Assembly (NCBI GenBank): GCA_022567275.1
Contig: JADFHH010000060.1
Span: 1-8,062, forward strand
Direction: 5' to 3'
Source: Pseudomonadota bacterium
GTDB lineage: Bacteria > Pseudomonadota > Alphaproteobacteria > Rhizobiales > Methyloligellaceae
DNA: 8,062 bases
Shown in pieces: positions 1 through 5,996 of this stretch; within the stretch, counting starts at the first letter, position 1; the number at the start of each line of letters is the position of its first letter. The translations under genes and the position numbers were made by a program. Under the pieces are notes generated by a model. It worked only from the letters and a program-made list of their open reading frames with translations, was not told the origin of the DNA and ran no database searches.

Positions 1-527
1 CGGGAATGATCGAACCGGCCCGCCGCCTCATCAATTCCGAGCATCCCCTTCAGGCGCGTCATTTCGAGCCTTTGGCCGGTATGAGTCCTTTTGTCCCGGC
101 AGGGCATGTAGATTTATTCGCGTTTGGGTTTGCCCGGTTTTTTTGCGGTGATTATATTTCCGCAACGCACATACTGGTTCCGCCACTTGAAAACTCGTTG
201 CGCTACGTTCTCAAGCAGGCATCGATCGATCCGTCCTTAATTCACAACGACATGACAGAGTACAATATTGGACTGTCGGTCCTGCTCGAAAAGGACCGCA
301 AGACACTTGAAAATATTTTCGGCCCCGAGATCGTATTTGAGATCGAAATGCTGTTCGATTTTCGTGGCGGGCCGCATATCCGGCATGACTTCGCACACGG
401 GCTTGCGTCGGCCGGAACCTGTTACGGGCCGGATGCGATCTATGCCTGCTGGTTTATATTCCGGCTCTGCTGCCTGCCGCTTTTCCCGCATTGGCAGGAA
501 GTTACAGACCGATATACGGATATGTAA
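1..527 (+). CDS. DUF4209 domain protein, 3' part (5' end outside window)
   Basis: The reading frame is open to the left edge, so the ATG at position 6 is probably internal; about 175 codons are visible. Numbering from that ATG, residues 27-70 match the pattern I know for DUF4209: an FVPAGH segment, a G-x-A-R-F-F stretch, then ILVPPLENSLRYVLKQ. Residues near 124-130 read RHDFAHG, which fits the R-N-x3-H-G signature described for DUF4209 and also the R-x4-6-H motif of HEPN RNases. A HEPN-like RNase activity is therefore possible, but this is inference from one motif. Full DUF4209 proteins are usually several hundred residues long, so most of the protein lies upstream. G+C is about 52% by hand count, well below the rest of the window, which suggests acquisition by transfer. 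It ends with TAA and converges on the dioxygenase gene across about 100 bp. The domain call is fairly secure; the function is unknown. Confidence 0.8.
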   Translation, partial: GMIEPARRLINSEHPLQARHFEPLAGMSPFVPAGHVDLFAFGFARFFCGDYISATHILVPPLENSLRYVLKQASIDPSLIHNDMTEYNIGLSVLLEKDRKTLENIFGPEIVFEIEMLFDFRGGPHIRHDFAHGLASAGTCYGPDAIYACWFIFRLCCLPLFPHWQEVTDRYTDM

Positions 528-628
528 TTCTGAATGGCGGGCTGGGGGGGTAAGGCGTATAATAAATATTTGAAGGGAACGGATTACGGTCGGATTACCA
601 TGACAATTTACTAATTCCCCACGCCCCC

Positions 629-1423
629 TCAACCCAGCGCATAGACGTCCATCGCCAGCACGCCATAGGCCGCGCTTTGGTGCAGGCGTTCGCCCTGTAG
701 CGGATCGGACGCGGCGCCACAGGCCACGAACAGCGGCAGCAGATGTTCTTGCGTAGGGTGGTTGCGCACAGCGAACGGCGCCAGCTCGCGGTAATCGACC
801 AGATCGTCCAGCCGTCCATCGGCGATGGCGTTAGCCACCCATTCAGCGAATTCATCGACCCAATCGGGCGTCTCCGCGTCGCGGCCGAAGCCGCCTTGAA
901 AGAAGGCTTGCAGATTATGCGTGATGGCGCCGGTGGCGAGGATCAGCGTGCCCTGGTCGCGAAGCGGGCGCAGCGCCTTGCCTATACGCACATGATGTTT
1001 TGGGCCAAGTTCTGGCTGGATCGCGAGCTGCGTGACGGGGATGCCGGCCTCCGGAAAAATCAATTTTAGCGGAATCCAGGCGCCGTGATCGAGACCCCGG
1101 GATTTTTCGCGCATCACCTCGAATCCGGCGCTCTCAAGCAGTCCCGCCGTCCGCTCGGCAAGTTTTGGCGCACCCGGCGCCGGGTAGCGCAACTCGAACA
1201 ACTCTTTTGGAAAACCGCCAAAATCGTGGATCGTTTGCGGACGCCTGGCCAGCGAAACGGCGGGGATGGCGCTTTCCCAATGGGCCGAAACAACCAGGAT
1301 GTCGCGCGGCCGCGAAACGATTTTTTGCGCCAGACTCTTGAGAAAGTGCTGCGCCGCACTGCCGTCGATCGCCAGCATCGGCGAGCCGTGGGAAACGAAC
1401 AGGCAGGGCAGGCGCGATGTCAT
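629..1423 (-). CDS. class III extradiol ring-cleavage dioxygenase, YgiD/DODA (LigB) family
   Basis: A 264-residue cytoplasmic protein, a usual length for the YgiD/4,5-DOPA dioxygenase group, which opens catechol-type rings using a metal held by histidines. Expected landmarks appear in order: FVSHGSP with H12, VSAHWES with H48, LDHGAWIPLK with H113, a THN with H169, and NHPTQEHLLPL with H222 and H227. H12, H48 and one of the histidines in the last motif are the expected metal ligands. There is no signal peptide or membrane segment. The ATG at 1423 follows a weak AAGTGAG ribosome site and puts the SHGSP motif at the usual distance from the N-terminus. It is on the same strand as the AsmA frame but separated by 169 bp of palindromic repeats, so it is probably transcribed separately. 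The natural substrate cannot be told: many members are annotated as DOPA or aromatic dioxygenases without biochemical proof. No gene cluster for aromatic breakdown is visible nearby. Confidence 0.93.
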   Translation of the reverse strand: MTSRLPCLFVSHGSPMLAIDGSAAQHFLKSLAQKIVSRPRDILVVSAHWESAIPAVSLARRPQTIHDFGGFPKELFELRYPAPGAPKLAERTAGLLESAGFEVMREKSRGLDHGAWIPLKLIFPEAGIPVTQLAIQPELGPKHHVRIGKALRPLRDQGTLILATGAITHNLQAFFQGGFGRDAETPDWVDEFAEWVANAIADGRLDDLVDYRELAPFAVRNHPTQEHLLPLFVACGAASDPLQGERLHQSAAYGVLAMDVYALG

Positions 1424-1468
1424 GCGGTGCTCACTTGCCGGTCTTTACAGCCATTAACGGCCCCCCTT

Positions 1469-1498
1469 CGTCATTACCGGGCTTGTCTTGATGATCCA
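1469..1498 (+). repeat. short intergenic palindromic element, copy A
   Basis: A 30-bp imperfect palindrome beginning CGTCAT, with a central CTTG and ending ATCCA. Its layout (CGTC, then CCGG-CTTG, then TCCA) is the one I know from dispersed palindromic repeats in alphaproteobacterial intergenic DNA. It matches the reverse complement of copy B at 18 of 30 positions with no gap. The right arm is degenerate, so its own hairpin is weak. It lies in the leader region of the dioxygenase gene. Confidence 0.55.
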
Positions 1499-1500
1499 TG

Positions 1501-1514
1501 CTGTTTTTCAACAG
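1501..1514. other. small stem-loop between the two palindromic elements
   Basis: CTGTT, TTTC, AACAG forms a 5-bp stem with a 4-base loop. It lies between copies A and B of the palindromic element. On the - strand the loop side is A-rich rather than followed by a T run, so it is not a convincing intrinsic terminator for the AsmA transcript. It is probably a spacer of the paired repeat unit. Confidence 0.35.
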
Positions 1515-1540
1515 GCTCCTGCGTATGTGGCTCTGCCCAC

Positions 1541-1570
1541 TGGACCCCCGGATCAAGTCCGGGGGAGACG
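1541..1570 (-). repeat. short intergenic palindromic element, copy B (inverted relative to A)
   Basis: A 30-bp element beginning TGGACC and ending AGACG. Its core is a perfect 8-bp stem, CCCCCGGA (1545-1552) with TCCGGGGG (1558-1565), around a 5-base loop TCAAG. The outer part also pairs elsewhere: CTGGACCCCC (1540-1549) is the exact reverse complement of GGGGGTCCAG (1579-1588). The two pairings share the C run and exclude each other. It begins 22 bp beyond the AsmA stop codon in the direction of transcription, so either hairpin could protect the transcript 3' end or help end transcription, though no T tract follows. Confidence 0.7.
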
Positions 1571-1592
1571 ATGTGGGCGGGGGTCCAGCGCC

Positions 1593-4592
1593 CTACCGCA
1601 AAAGCTGTTTCAGAAGATCTTTCGCGCGCAGCTTTTCGCCTCCGGCCCCGGGTTGCGCGCCCGGCGTACCATCCCCCGCGCCCTGCGTGCCGCCGCCGAG
1701 CAGGCCTTGCAGCAGTCTGTTCAAATCCTCTTTGTTCTTCAGCTTTTTAAGCACCTTTTCGATCTTTTTGACATTCTCTTGCATCAGTTCCGGGTCGCTC
1801 AGCAGGCGCTTGAGATCGGGCACGATTTTTACATTGTCCCAGGGGCCCTTGATGCGCAGCGGCACCGCGATCCCCTTGCGCTCATCGCTGGCGCCCTGTC
1901 CCTCAAGACTGGCGACCAGCCGCGGCAGCACCGCATAATCGATATATTCACGGCCCAGATCGATGGTGCCCTCGCCGGTCATGCGAATGAGCGGGCCGAC
2001 GAGATTGAGATCTTTGTTGGTGGCGACGCCGCCCTGCACCTTGAATGTGCCCGACATCCGGCTGAAATCGGTTTTTTCTCGTTGCGTGCGTTTCCAGCCG
2101 CGCAGAGAGCCCTGTTTCAGCCCGCGCACCATGGCGGGAATGTTGATGCCCTCGATCGCACCGTCGGTGAACTCCAGCCGCGCCTCGCCCTGCATGGAGC
2201 GCATCATCTCGCTTTGCGAACGGCCCGTGCCGGACAGGGAGATGGCCATGTTGGCGCGGCCCGAAATCCATTTGAAATCCACCGCGTCACCGAGCAGCGG
2301 CAGGGCGGAGATGCCTTGCAGATTGAACAGCACGGCGATGCCCGGCACGCTGCGCGCGGCATTTACGGTGATCCGCCCCGTCCCGGTGCCCGAATAGAGC
2401 GCCAGCCGCTTCAGATTTGCGCTCAGCAATCCGCGCTTGAGGCTGATGTTTATGCTGCTCTTGCCGGCCTTGATCTTGTTGTAATAAACCGCGCGCGCGG
2501 TGATGTTCATATCCGCATCGACCGCGCGCAGGCCGGTGAGATCGAACGCCCGCTGGCTCCAGGCGCGCACCTGCGGTTGCAGGTTTTGCTTGCCCTCATC
2601 CGCCTTGTTGAGCTTGTCGAGAAAATCGGTGAGAGACTGATCTGCACCTGGCTTGGGGGCGGCCAGCACGGGTCTGGATGCCGTAGCGCCAGGGGAGGGG
2701 CCGCGCAAATAGGGGTTGAGATCGAGCTTGTCGAGCGCCAGGGAGGCCTTGATATAGAGCCGCGCCCCCTTGAAGCGCATGCTCGCCTGCCCCTCGCCCT
2801 TCATGCCGTCGAGGCTGATCCGGGCCTTGGTGAAAGTGAAGGTGCCATTTTTGAAGCCGACTTGTCCGGAGATCGCGGCCGCTTCCAGACCGCCGCCGGG
2901 CGGCAGCGGATTGCCCAGCCAGCTCGCCAGTCCGCGCAGCGACGATGTTTCGCCGGACAAGGCGCCGGTTACGCTCAGAGCGCCGGCCAGTTTGATCTGG
3001 CCATCGAAATCGGCCTTGCCGCGCGGTGTGGAAAGCGTCACACGCGCCTTGGAAGACGCCTTGCGCAACAGCGCCGTGAGCGCGTCGAGCCGGCCATTGA
3101 AGAAGACCTTCTCGCCGCGCCATACGAAATTTCCCTCTCCGTCCAGCGGGTCCGGCAGGCGCGCCTGAGTGAGTGAAACATTCACCGCATCGAAGCGCTG
3201 CTTCGCGCCCGTCTTTTCATCGCGATAATTCACCACGCCATCGGCGATTGTTACCGTCCCCAGAGAGATGGAGCGGACCATGCCGCCGCCAAGACCGCCG
3301 GCCTGGGCCTGCATCATCGCGCGAGGGGGTGTCGCGCGCGCGGCCGATCTCTTCTGGAATTCCCAATTCTTGCGGCCCTGGCCATCGGCGATGAGATTGA
3401 ACACCGGGCGCAGCAGCACGAAGCTTTTAATCTCGACCTCACGGCTGAACAGCGGCAGCAGCTTGAGATTGAGTTTCAGCGATCCCATGCGCAGCACCTC
3501 GCCGCGCTTCATGCCGGGCGGGTTGGAGATGCTCACATCTTCCAGCTCCACGCCGACATTGGGGAACAGGGAAAAAGATGTTTTTCCCCGGACGATCAGA
3601 TCGCGCCCGGTCTGTTGCTTCACGAGAGCGGCGAGGCGATCGCGCACCACATCTTCGGGCACCAGAAACGCGATTGCTGCGAACGCCAGCAGCGCCATCA
3701 TGGCCAGCGTGAAAACCGCTCTGAAGAGAAATCGCATGGCCGAGGCTCCGCCGACCGAACCCCGCCGTGAGGGCGAATCATGAGTTTGCGGGTCAAGCCT
3801 AGGCGCATTGTCCGCGCCCGCATAGGCCGCCGGGCCGGGAGCTGGATAGGGCTCGGGTAACTCGAGCGCCCGATGCACGGAAGATGCGATGAATTCCGGG
3901 ATGCGCGAATGCAGCCCGATTGCCCCGGTGTAAACCGCTTCCGCGCCGCTTTTTTCAATCGCCGCGGGGACATCGCTGCCGCCATGCAGCCCATCGCTTG
4001 AAAAGAAGCCCGCGACGACGCTCGCGCTGCTGTCGTGGCGCAGCGCGTCAGCCAGGAAAGTCGCTTGTTCCAGAAACGCGGTGTCGATGCGCGCGAAGGG
4101 TGAATGGCGCGCCAGCATGCTTACGGCGTGCTTTGTGCAGTCGGCATTGGCGGGGCCGTATTTCGAACCGTGCCCGACGACGAGCAGACGGGTTTCGCCT
4201 GGTTCCAGCCCCGCTGTTCTGGCCGTGTCGAGCGCGCTTTCGAGCAGCAGGTGAGGCACGCGCGCGTCAAGACCGAGCGGTTGCAGGATGGAGATGAGAG
4301 TCTTTACTTTCGCCGCCGCTATTTTTTCCGGCAGGATTTTGCCGGCGAAATACCCGTCGCTCATAAACAGCGGATAAACCAGTATCCACTCCGCGCCGCT
4401 TTGTTCGGCCTGGCGCAGCGCATCGCCGAGCGCCGGCGTTCCATTCAGCACACCGCCGGTGACAAAGGCAAAACGGTTCATCGCTCTAAGCGCGGCGGCA
4501 TGCGCTTCGAGGGCGTCATTGCGCGCCGGACCGCCCCGGTCGCCATGCGCCGCCAGCACCAGTGCGATTGATTCAGTAGACTTCACTTCCAA
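1593..4592 (-). CDS. CbiX/SirB-type chelatase domain fused in frame to an AsmA-family protein
   Basis: One open frame of 999 residues with two unrelated halves. Residues 8-245 are a duplicated CbiX/SirB-like chelatase, a family that inserts Co2+ or Fe2+ into sirohydrochlorin for cobalamin or siroheme. H16 (AAHGDR) opens the first repeat; H141 (VGHGSK) and H203 (SDGLHGGSD) mark the second. In the first repeat F82 stands where H203 aligns, so the C-terminal repeat looks like the intact site. Residues 246-285 are a proline- and glycine-rich linker. Residue 286 begins a normal AsmA start: RFLFR, a hydrophobic anchor to about residue 311, then the AsmA N-terminal region, and near the C-terminus the AsmA_2-type region with MQGEARLEFTDGAIEG and RIKGPWDNVKIVPDL. 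AsmA proteins are anchored in the inner membrane with a large periplasmic domain, thought to act in outer-membrane lipid transport or assembly. The predicted topology (chelatase in cytoplasm, one membrane pass, AsmA outside) is workable. The start is TTG at 4592, 8 bases after GAAAGG; GTG at 4586 is an alternative. The fusion may be real, or may reflect an indel in the linker. Confidence 0.82.
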   Translation of the reverse strand: MEVKSTESIALVLAAHGDRGGPARNDALEAHAAALRAMNRFAFVTGGVLNGTPALGDALRQAEQSGAEWILVYPLFMSDGYFAGKILPEKIAAAKVKTLISILQPLGLDARVPHLLLESALDTARTAGLEPGETRLLVVGHGSKYGPANADCTKHAVSMLARHSPFARIDTAFLEQATFLADALRHDSSASVVAGFFSSDGLHGGSDVPAAIEKSGAEAVYTGAIGLHSRIPEFIASSVHRALELPEPYPAPGPAAYAGADNAPRLDPQTHDSPSRRGSVGGASAMRFLFRAVFTLAMMALLAFAAIAFLVPEDVVRDRLAALVKQQTGRDLIVRGKTSFSLFPNVGVELEDVSISNPPGMKRGEVLRMGSLKLNLKLLPLFSREVEIKSFVLLRPVFNLIADGQGRKNWEFQKRSAARATPPRAMMQAQAGGLGGGMVRSISLGTVTIADGVVNYRDEKTGAKQRFDAVNVSLTQARLPDPLDGEGNFVWRGEKVFFNGRLDALTALLRKASSKARVTLSTPRGKADFDGQIKLAGALSVTGALSGETSSLRGLASWLGNPLPPGGGLEAAAISGQVGFKNGTFTFTKARISLDGMKGEGQASMRFKGARLYIKASLALDKLDLNPYLRGPSPGATASRPVLAAPKPGADQSLTDFLDKLNKADEGKQNLQPQVRAWSQRAFDLTGLRAVDADMNITARAVYYNKIKAGKSSINISLKRGLLSANLKRLALYSGTGTGRITVNAARSVPGIAVLFNLQGISALPLLGDAVDFKWISGRANMAISLSGTGRSQSEMMRSMQGEARLEFTDGAIEGINIPAMVRGLKQGSLRGWKRTQREKTDFSRMSGTFKVQGGVATNKDLNLVGPLIRMTGEGTIDLGREYIDYAVLPRLVASLEGQGASDERKGIAVPLRIKGPWDNVKIVPDLKRLLSDPELMQENVKKIEKVLKKLKNKEDLNRLLQGLLGGGTQGAGDGTPGAQPGAGGEKLRAKDLLKQLLR
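3735..3749 (-). promoter_or_regulatory. possible internal ribosome site and ATG for a separate AsmA product
   Basis: GGAG at 3749-3746 sits 8 bases upstream of an ATG at 3737-3735, exactly where a stand-alone AsmA protein would begin (RFLFR followed by a hydrophobic anchor). Initiation here would give a 714-residue AsmA protein without the chelatase half. This is a better-looking ribosome site than the one before the TTG start of the fused frame. Whether it is used is inference. Confidence 0.5.
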
Positions 4593-4616
4593 TATGCCGG
4601 CCTTTCGCTTGCGTGA

Positions 4617-5198
4617 TTAGGCCAATGCCTGCGCCACCAGAGCCTGGCTTCGTGCATCCATCGGCAGCTTCATCGCCGCCTGGCGTCCCGTTTCCGACAT
4701 TTTCACCCAGGTCTTGCGCAAGATGCCGATCAGCTTTTCATCGTCATGCTTGGCCGCGAATGCGCTGAAATAATGTTCCAGAAACACCAGACAGGCCACA
4801 TCCTCCAATGCTTGCGCGTCCGCGTCACGCTTTATCCCCTGTTTGCGGATCAGCGCCTGGACACAGGCTATCTGATTCGCGCCATAGCCCGCGCGCGAAA
4901 GGATGTCTCCGGCGCGCTCCGCATGCTCGGCCTTGGCGGCGTTGCGCCACGCCAGATAGCCCTTCCGGTCTGGCGAAAAACGCGTCCGCGGCATCATCCA
5001 GCGCTGGAGATGCTGGGCGCGCACGGCGAGACGCAATTCCTCACCTGCTTGCGGATAGACCCGCGCCAGGGCGGCGCTCATGCGCATCGCGTAGACAAGC
5101 TCCGCGGGCCGCGCGCCGTCTGCCGTCTCAACCCGGTTCGGGTCTTGCGCGTTGGCTTCGTCAATCAGGCCAACCGCCGCGTCAAAGCGTGATGTCAT
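4617..5198 (-). CDS. DUF4202 domain protein
   Basis: A 193-residue, helix-rich soluble protein covering the DUF4202 family end to end. Recognisable blocks are SRFDAAVGLIDEANAQDPN (3-21), LRLAVRAQHLQRW (55-67), YLAWRNAAKAEHAE (81-94), LEDVACLVFLEHYF (131-144) and LRKTWVKMSETG (160-171). The biochemical function is not established. The conserved H63, H92 and E132/D133 could form a metal site, reminiscent of HD-type hydrolases, but that is speculation. The frame can be read back to a TTG at 5327, overlapping the divergent gene; I chose ATG 5198 because family similarity begins at its second residue and GGGAGG (5217-5212) lies 13 bases upstream, slightly far. The chelatase-AsmA frame begins 24 bp after its stop with no terminator between, so the two are probably one operon. 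That neighbour hints at tetrapyrrole or siroheme-dependent metabolism, such as sulfite or nitrite reduction. Confidence 0.9.
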   Translation of the reverse strand: MTSRFDAAVGLIDEANAQDPNRVETADGARPAELVYAMRMSAALARVYPQAGEELRLAVRAQHLQRWMMPRTRFSPDRKGYLAWRNAAKAEHAERAGDILSRAGYGANQIACVQALIRKQGIKRDADAQALEDVACLVFLEHYFSAFAAKHDDEKLIGILRKTWVKMSETGRQAAMKLPMDARSQALVAQALA

Positions 5199-5228
5199 GT
5201 GCCGGACCAGGCCTCCCGCAGGTTGAAT

Positions 5229-5245
5229 AGACAGATATTTGATAA
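5229..5245 (-). promoter_or_regulatory. Pho-box-like site (putative PhoB binding site)
   Basis: Read on the - strand, this 17-mer is TTATCAAATATCTGTCT. It matches the classical Pho-box half-pair CTGTCATAAATCTGTCA at 12 of 17 positions; the second half-site CTGTC is exact and the first is TTATC, 11 bp away as required. It overlaps the candidate -35 element of the DUF47-pit operon and the candidate -10 element of the DUF4202 operon. In Sinorhizobium meliloti the orfA-pit operon is repressed through PhoB in low phosphate, so a repressing site here makes sense. The match is by eye only. Confidence 0.4.
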
Positions 5246-5267
5246 GCCGGAATAATACATCTATCAA
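5239..5267. promoter_or_regulatory. candidate overlapping divergent promoters, TTGATA-N17-TATCAA
   Basis: TTGATA (5239-5244) and TATCAA (5262-5267) are separated by 17 bp, the optimal sigma-70 spacing. Because the two hexamers are reverse complements, the same element reads as -35/-10 on both strands. On the + strand it would start transcription near 5274, giving a leader of about 53 bases to the DUF47 gene. On the - strand it would start near 5232, giving about 34 bases to DUF4202. TTGATA matches the -35 consensus at 5 of 6 positions and TATCAA the -10 at 4 of 6. It could instead be an operator palindrome. Confidence 0.4.
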
Positions 5268-5297
5268 TGGAATGAATTTGTCTCGACCCTGGAAAAA

Positions 5298-5312
5298 ATG
5301 CGCTATGCGCAT
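5298..5312. promoter_or_regulatory. perfect 15-bp palindrome in the DUF47 leader
   Basis: ATGCGC, TAT, GCGCAT: two perfect 6-bp arms around 3 bases. It ends 14 bp before the DUF47 start codon and just before the weak GGAAA ribosome site at 5318-5322. As RNA it could fold into a small hairpin near the ribosome site; as DNA it could be a dimeric operator. Neither role is shown. Confidence 0.3.
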
Positions 5313-5326
5313 CGAATGGAAATCCA

Positions 5327-5989
5327 ATGAGCCGTATGAAAAAATTTCGCCTGTTTGGCAGAACCAGACAACTGGAGGGCCAGATCGACGATTTTCTCGA
5401 CAAATTGTCGGAATCCACCGTCATGTTCCGGCTCGGCGTGCGCACCTACCTCAATGAGGGCGCCAATGGCGAGTTCGAGCAGAAACTTATGGCGGTGAAT
5501 GCACTGGAAAGCGATGCCGACACATTGCGGCGCAATATCGAAAAAGAGCTTTATACCCACACGCTCATTCCCGATGCCCGCGGCGATGTGCTGGGACTGA
5601 TCGAAACCCTGGATCATGTCATGAATCTGTTTGAGGGCGTGCTTTGGGCAATCTCCATCGAGAAGCCGGATATCCCCGAAGAGTTCACGCCCGGCTTCAA
5701 GAAACTCACCGACATGGTCGTACAGGCCGCCGACGCTCTGGTGCTCGCGGCGCGGGCTTTCTTCCGCACCCCGCATGCGGTCGCCGGCCATAATCACAAA
5801 GTGATCATCTATGAAAAGGAAGCCGACAAAATCTCCACCCGGCTCAAGCGAGACATCTTCGGCTCGGACCTGGACCTTGCACACAAGATGCATCTACGCA
5901 ATTTCGTCGAGCAGATCGACAATGTAGCGGACTGGGCGGAGGACGTGGCCGACCGTCTCGCCATCTACGCCATCAAACGCACAGTCTAG
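5327..5989 (+). CDS. DUF47 family PhoU-like accessory protein for Pit phosphate transport
   Basis: A 220-residue all-helical cytoplasmic protein, full length for the DUF47 (TIGR00153, PhoU-like) family. It shows the twofold helical repeat of that fold. Each half has an acidic E-x3-D motif, ESDAD at 61-65 and EKEAD at 163-167, followed by further conserved acidic positions in LIETLDHVMNLFE (91-103) and FVEQIDNVADWAEDV (193-207). In PhoU relatives such motifs bind metal clusters. The family is thought to regulate or support the adjacent Pit permease, like the OrfA/Pap protein of Sinorhizobium. ATG 5327 has only a weak GGAAA upstream; ATG 5336 (third codon after it, MKKFRLFG) is an alternative that would lose three residues. 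The stop codon lies 7 bp before the pit start, so the two genes are an operon. Control probably comes from the divergent region upstream with its Pho-box-like site. Confidence 0.94.
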   Translation: MSRMKKFRLFGRTRQLEGQIDDFLDKLSESTVMFRLGVRTYLNEGANGEFEQKLMAVNALESDADTLRRNIEKELYTHTLIPDARGDVLGLIETLDHVMNLFEGVLWAISIEKPDIPEEFTPGFKKLTDMVVQAADALVLAARAFFRTPHAVAGHNHKVIIYEKEADKISTRLKRDIFGSDLDLAHKMHLRNFVEQIDNVADWAEDVADRLAIYAIKRTV

Positions 5990-5996
5990 GGCCTCC

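Noticed and set aside
558..563. A perfect TATAAT between the convergent DUF4209 and dioxygenase genes
   Set aside because: No reasonable -35 lies 16-18 bp upstream, and a + strand transcript would only run antisense into the dioxygenase 3' end. It probably reflects local AT-richness.
580..598. Direct repeat CGGATTAC, twice with an 11-bp period
   Set aside because: The spacing suggests binding half-sites, but it lies downstream of both flanking genes and 8-bp repeats arise by chance; nothing else supports a function.
1488..3176. A 562-codon open frame on the + strand opposite the AsmA gene
   Set aside because: Its translation is compositionally biased, rich in Arg, Ala, Gln and His, with no recognisable domain, while the opposite strand encodes a clear AsmA protein. 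Long antisense frames are common in GC-rich genes.
5199..5327. Extension of the DUF4202 gene to a TTG at 5327
   Set aside because: The extra 43 residues do not resemble the family, would cover the whole divergent control region, and a GGGAGG ribosome site supports the internal ATG at 5198.
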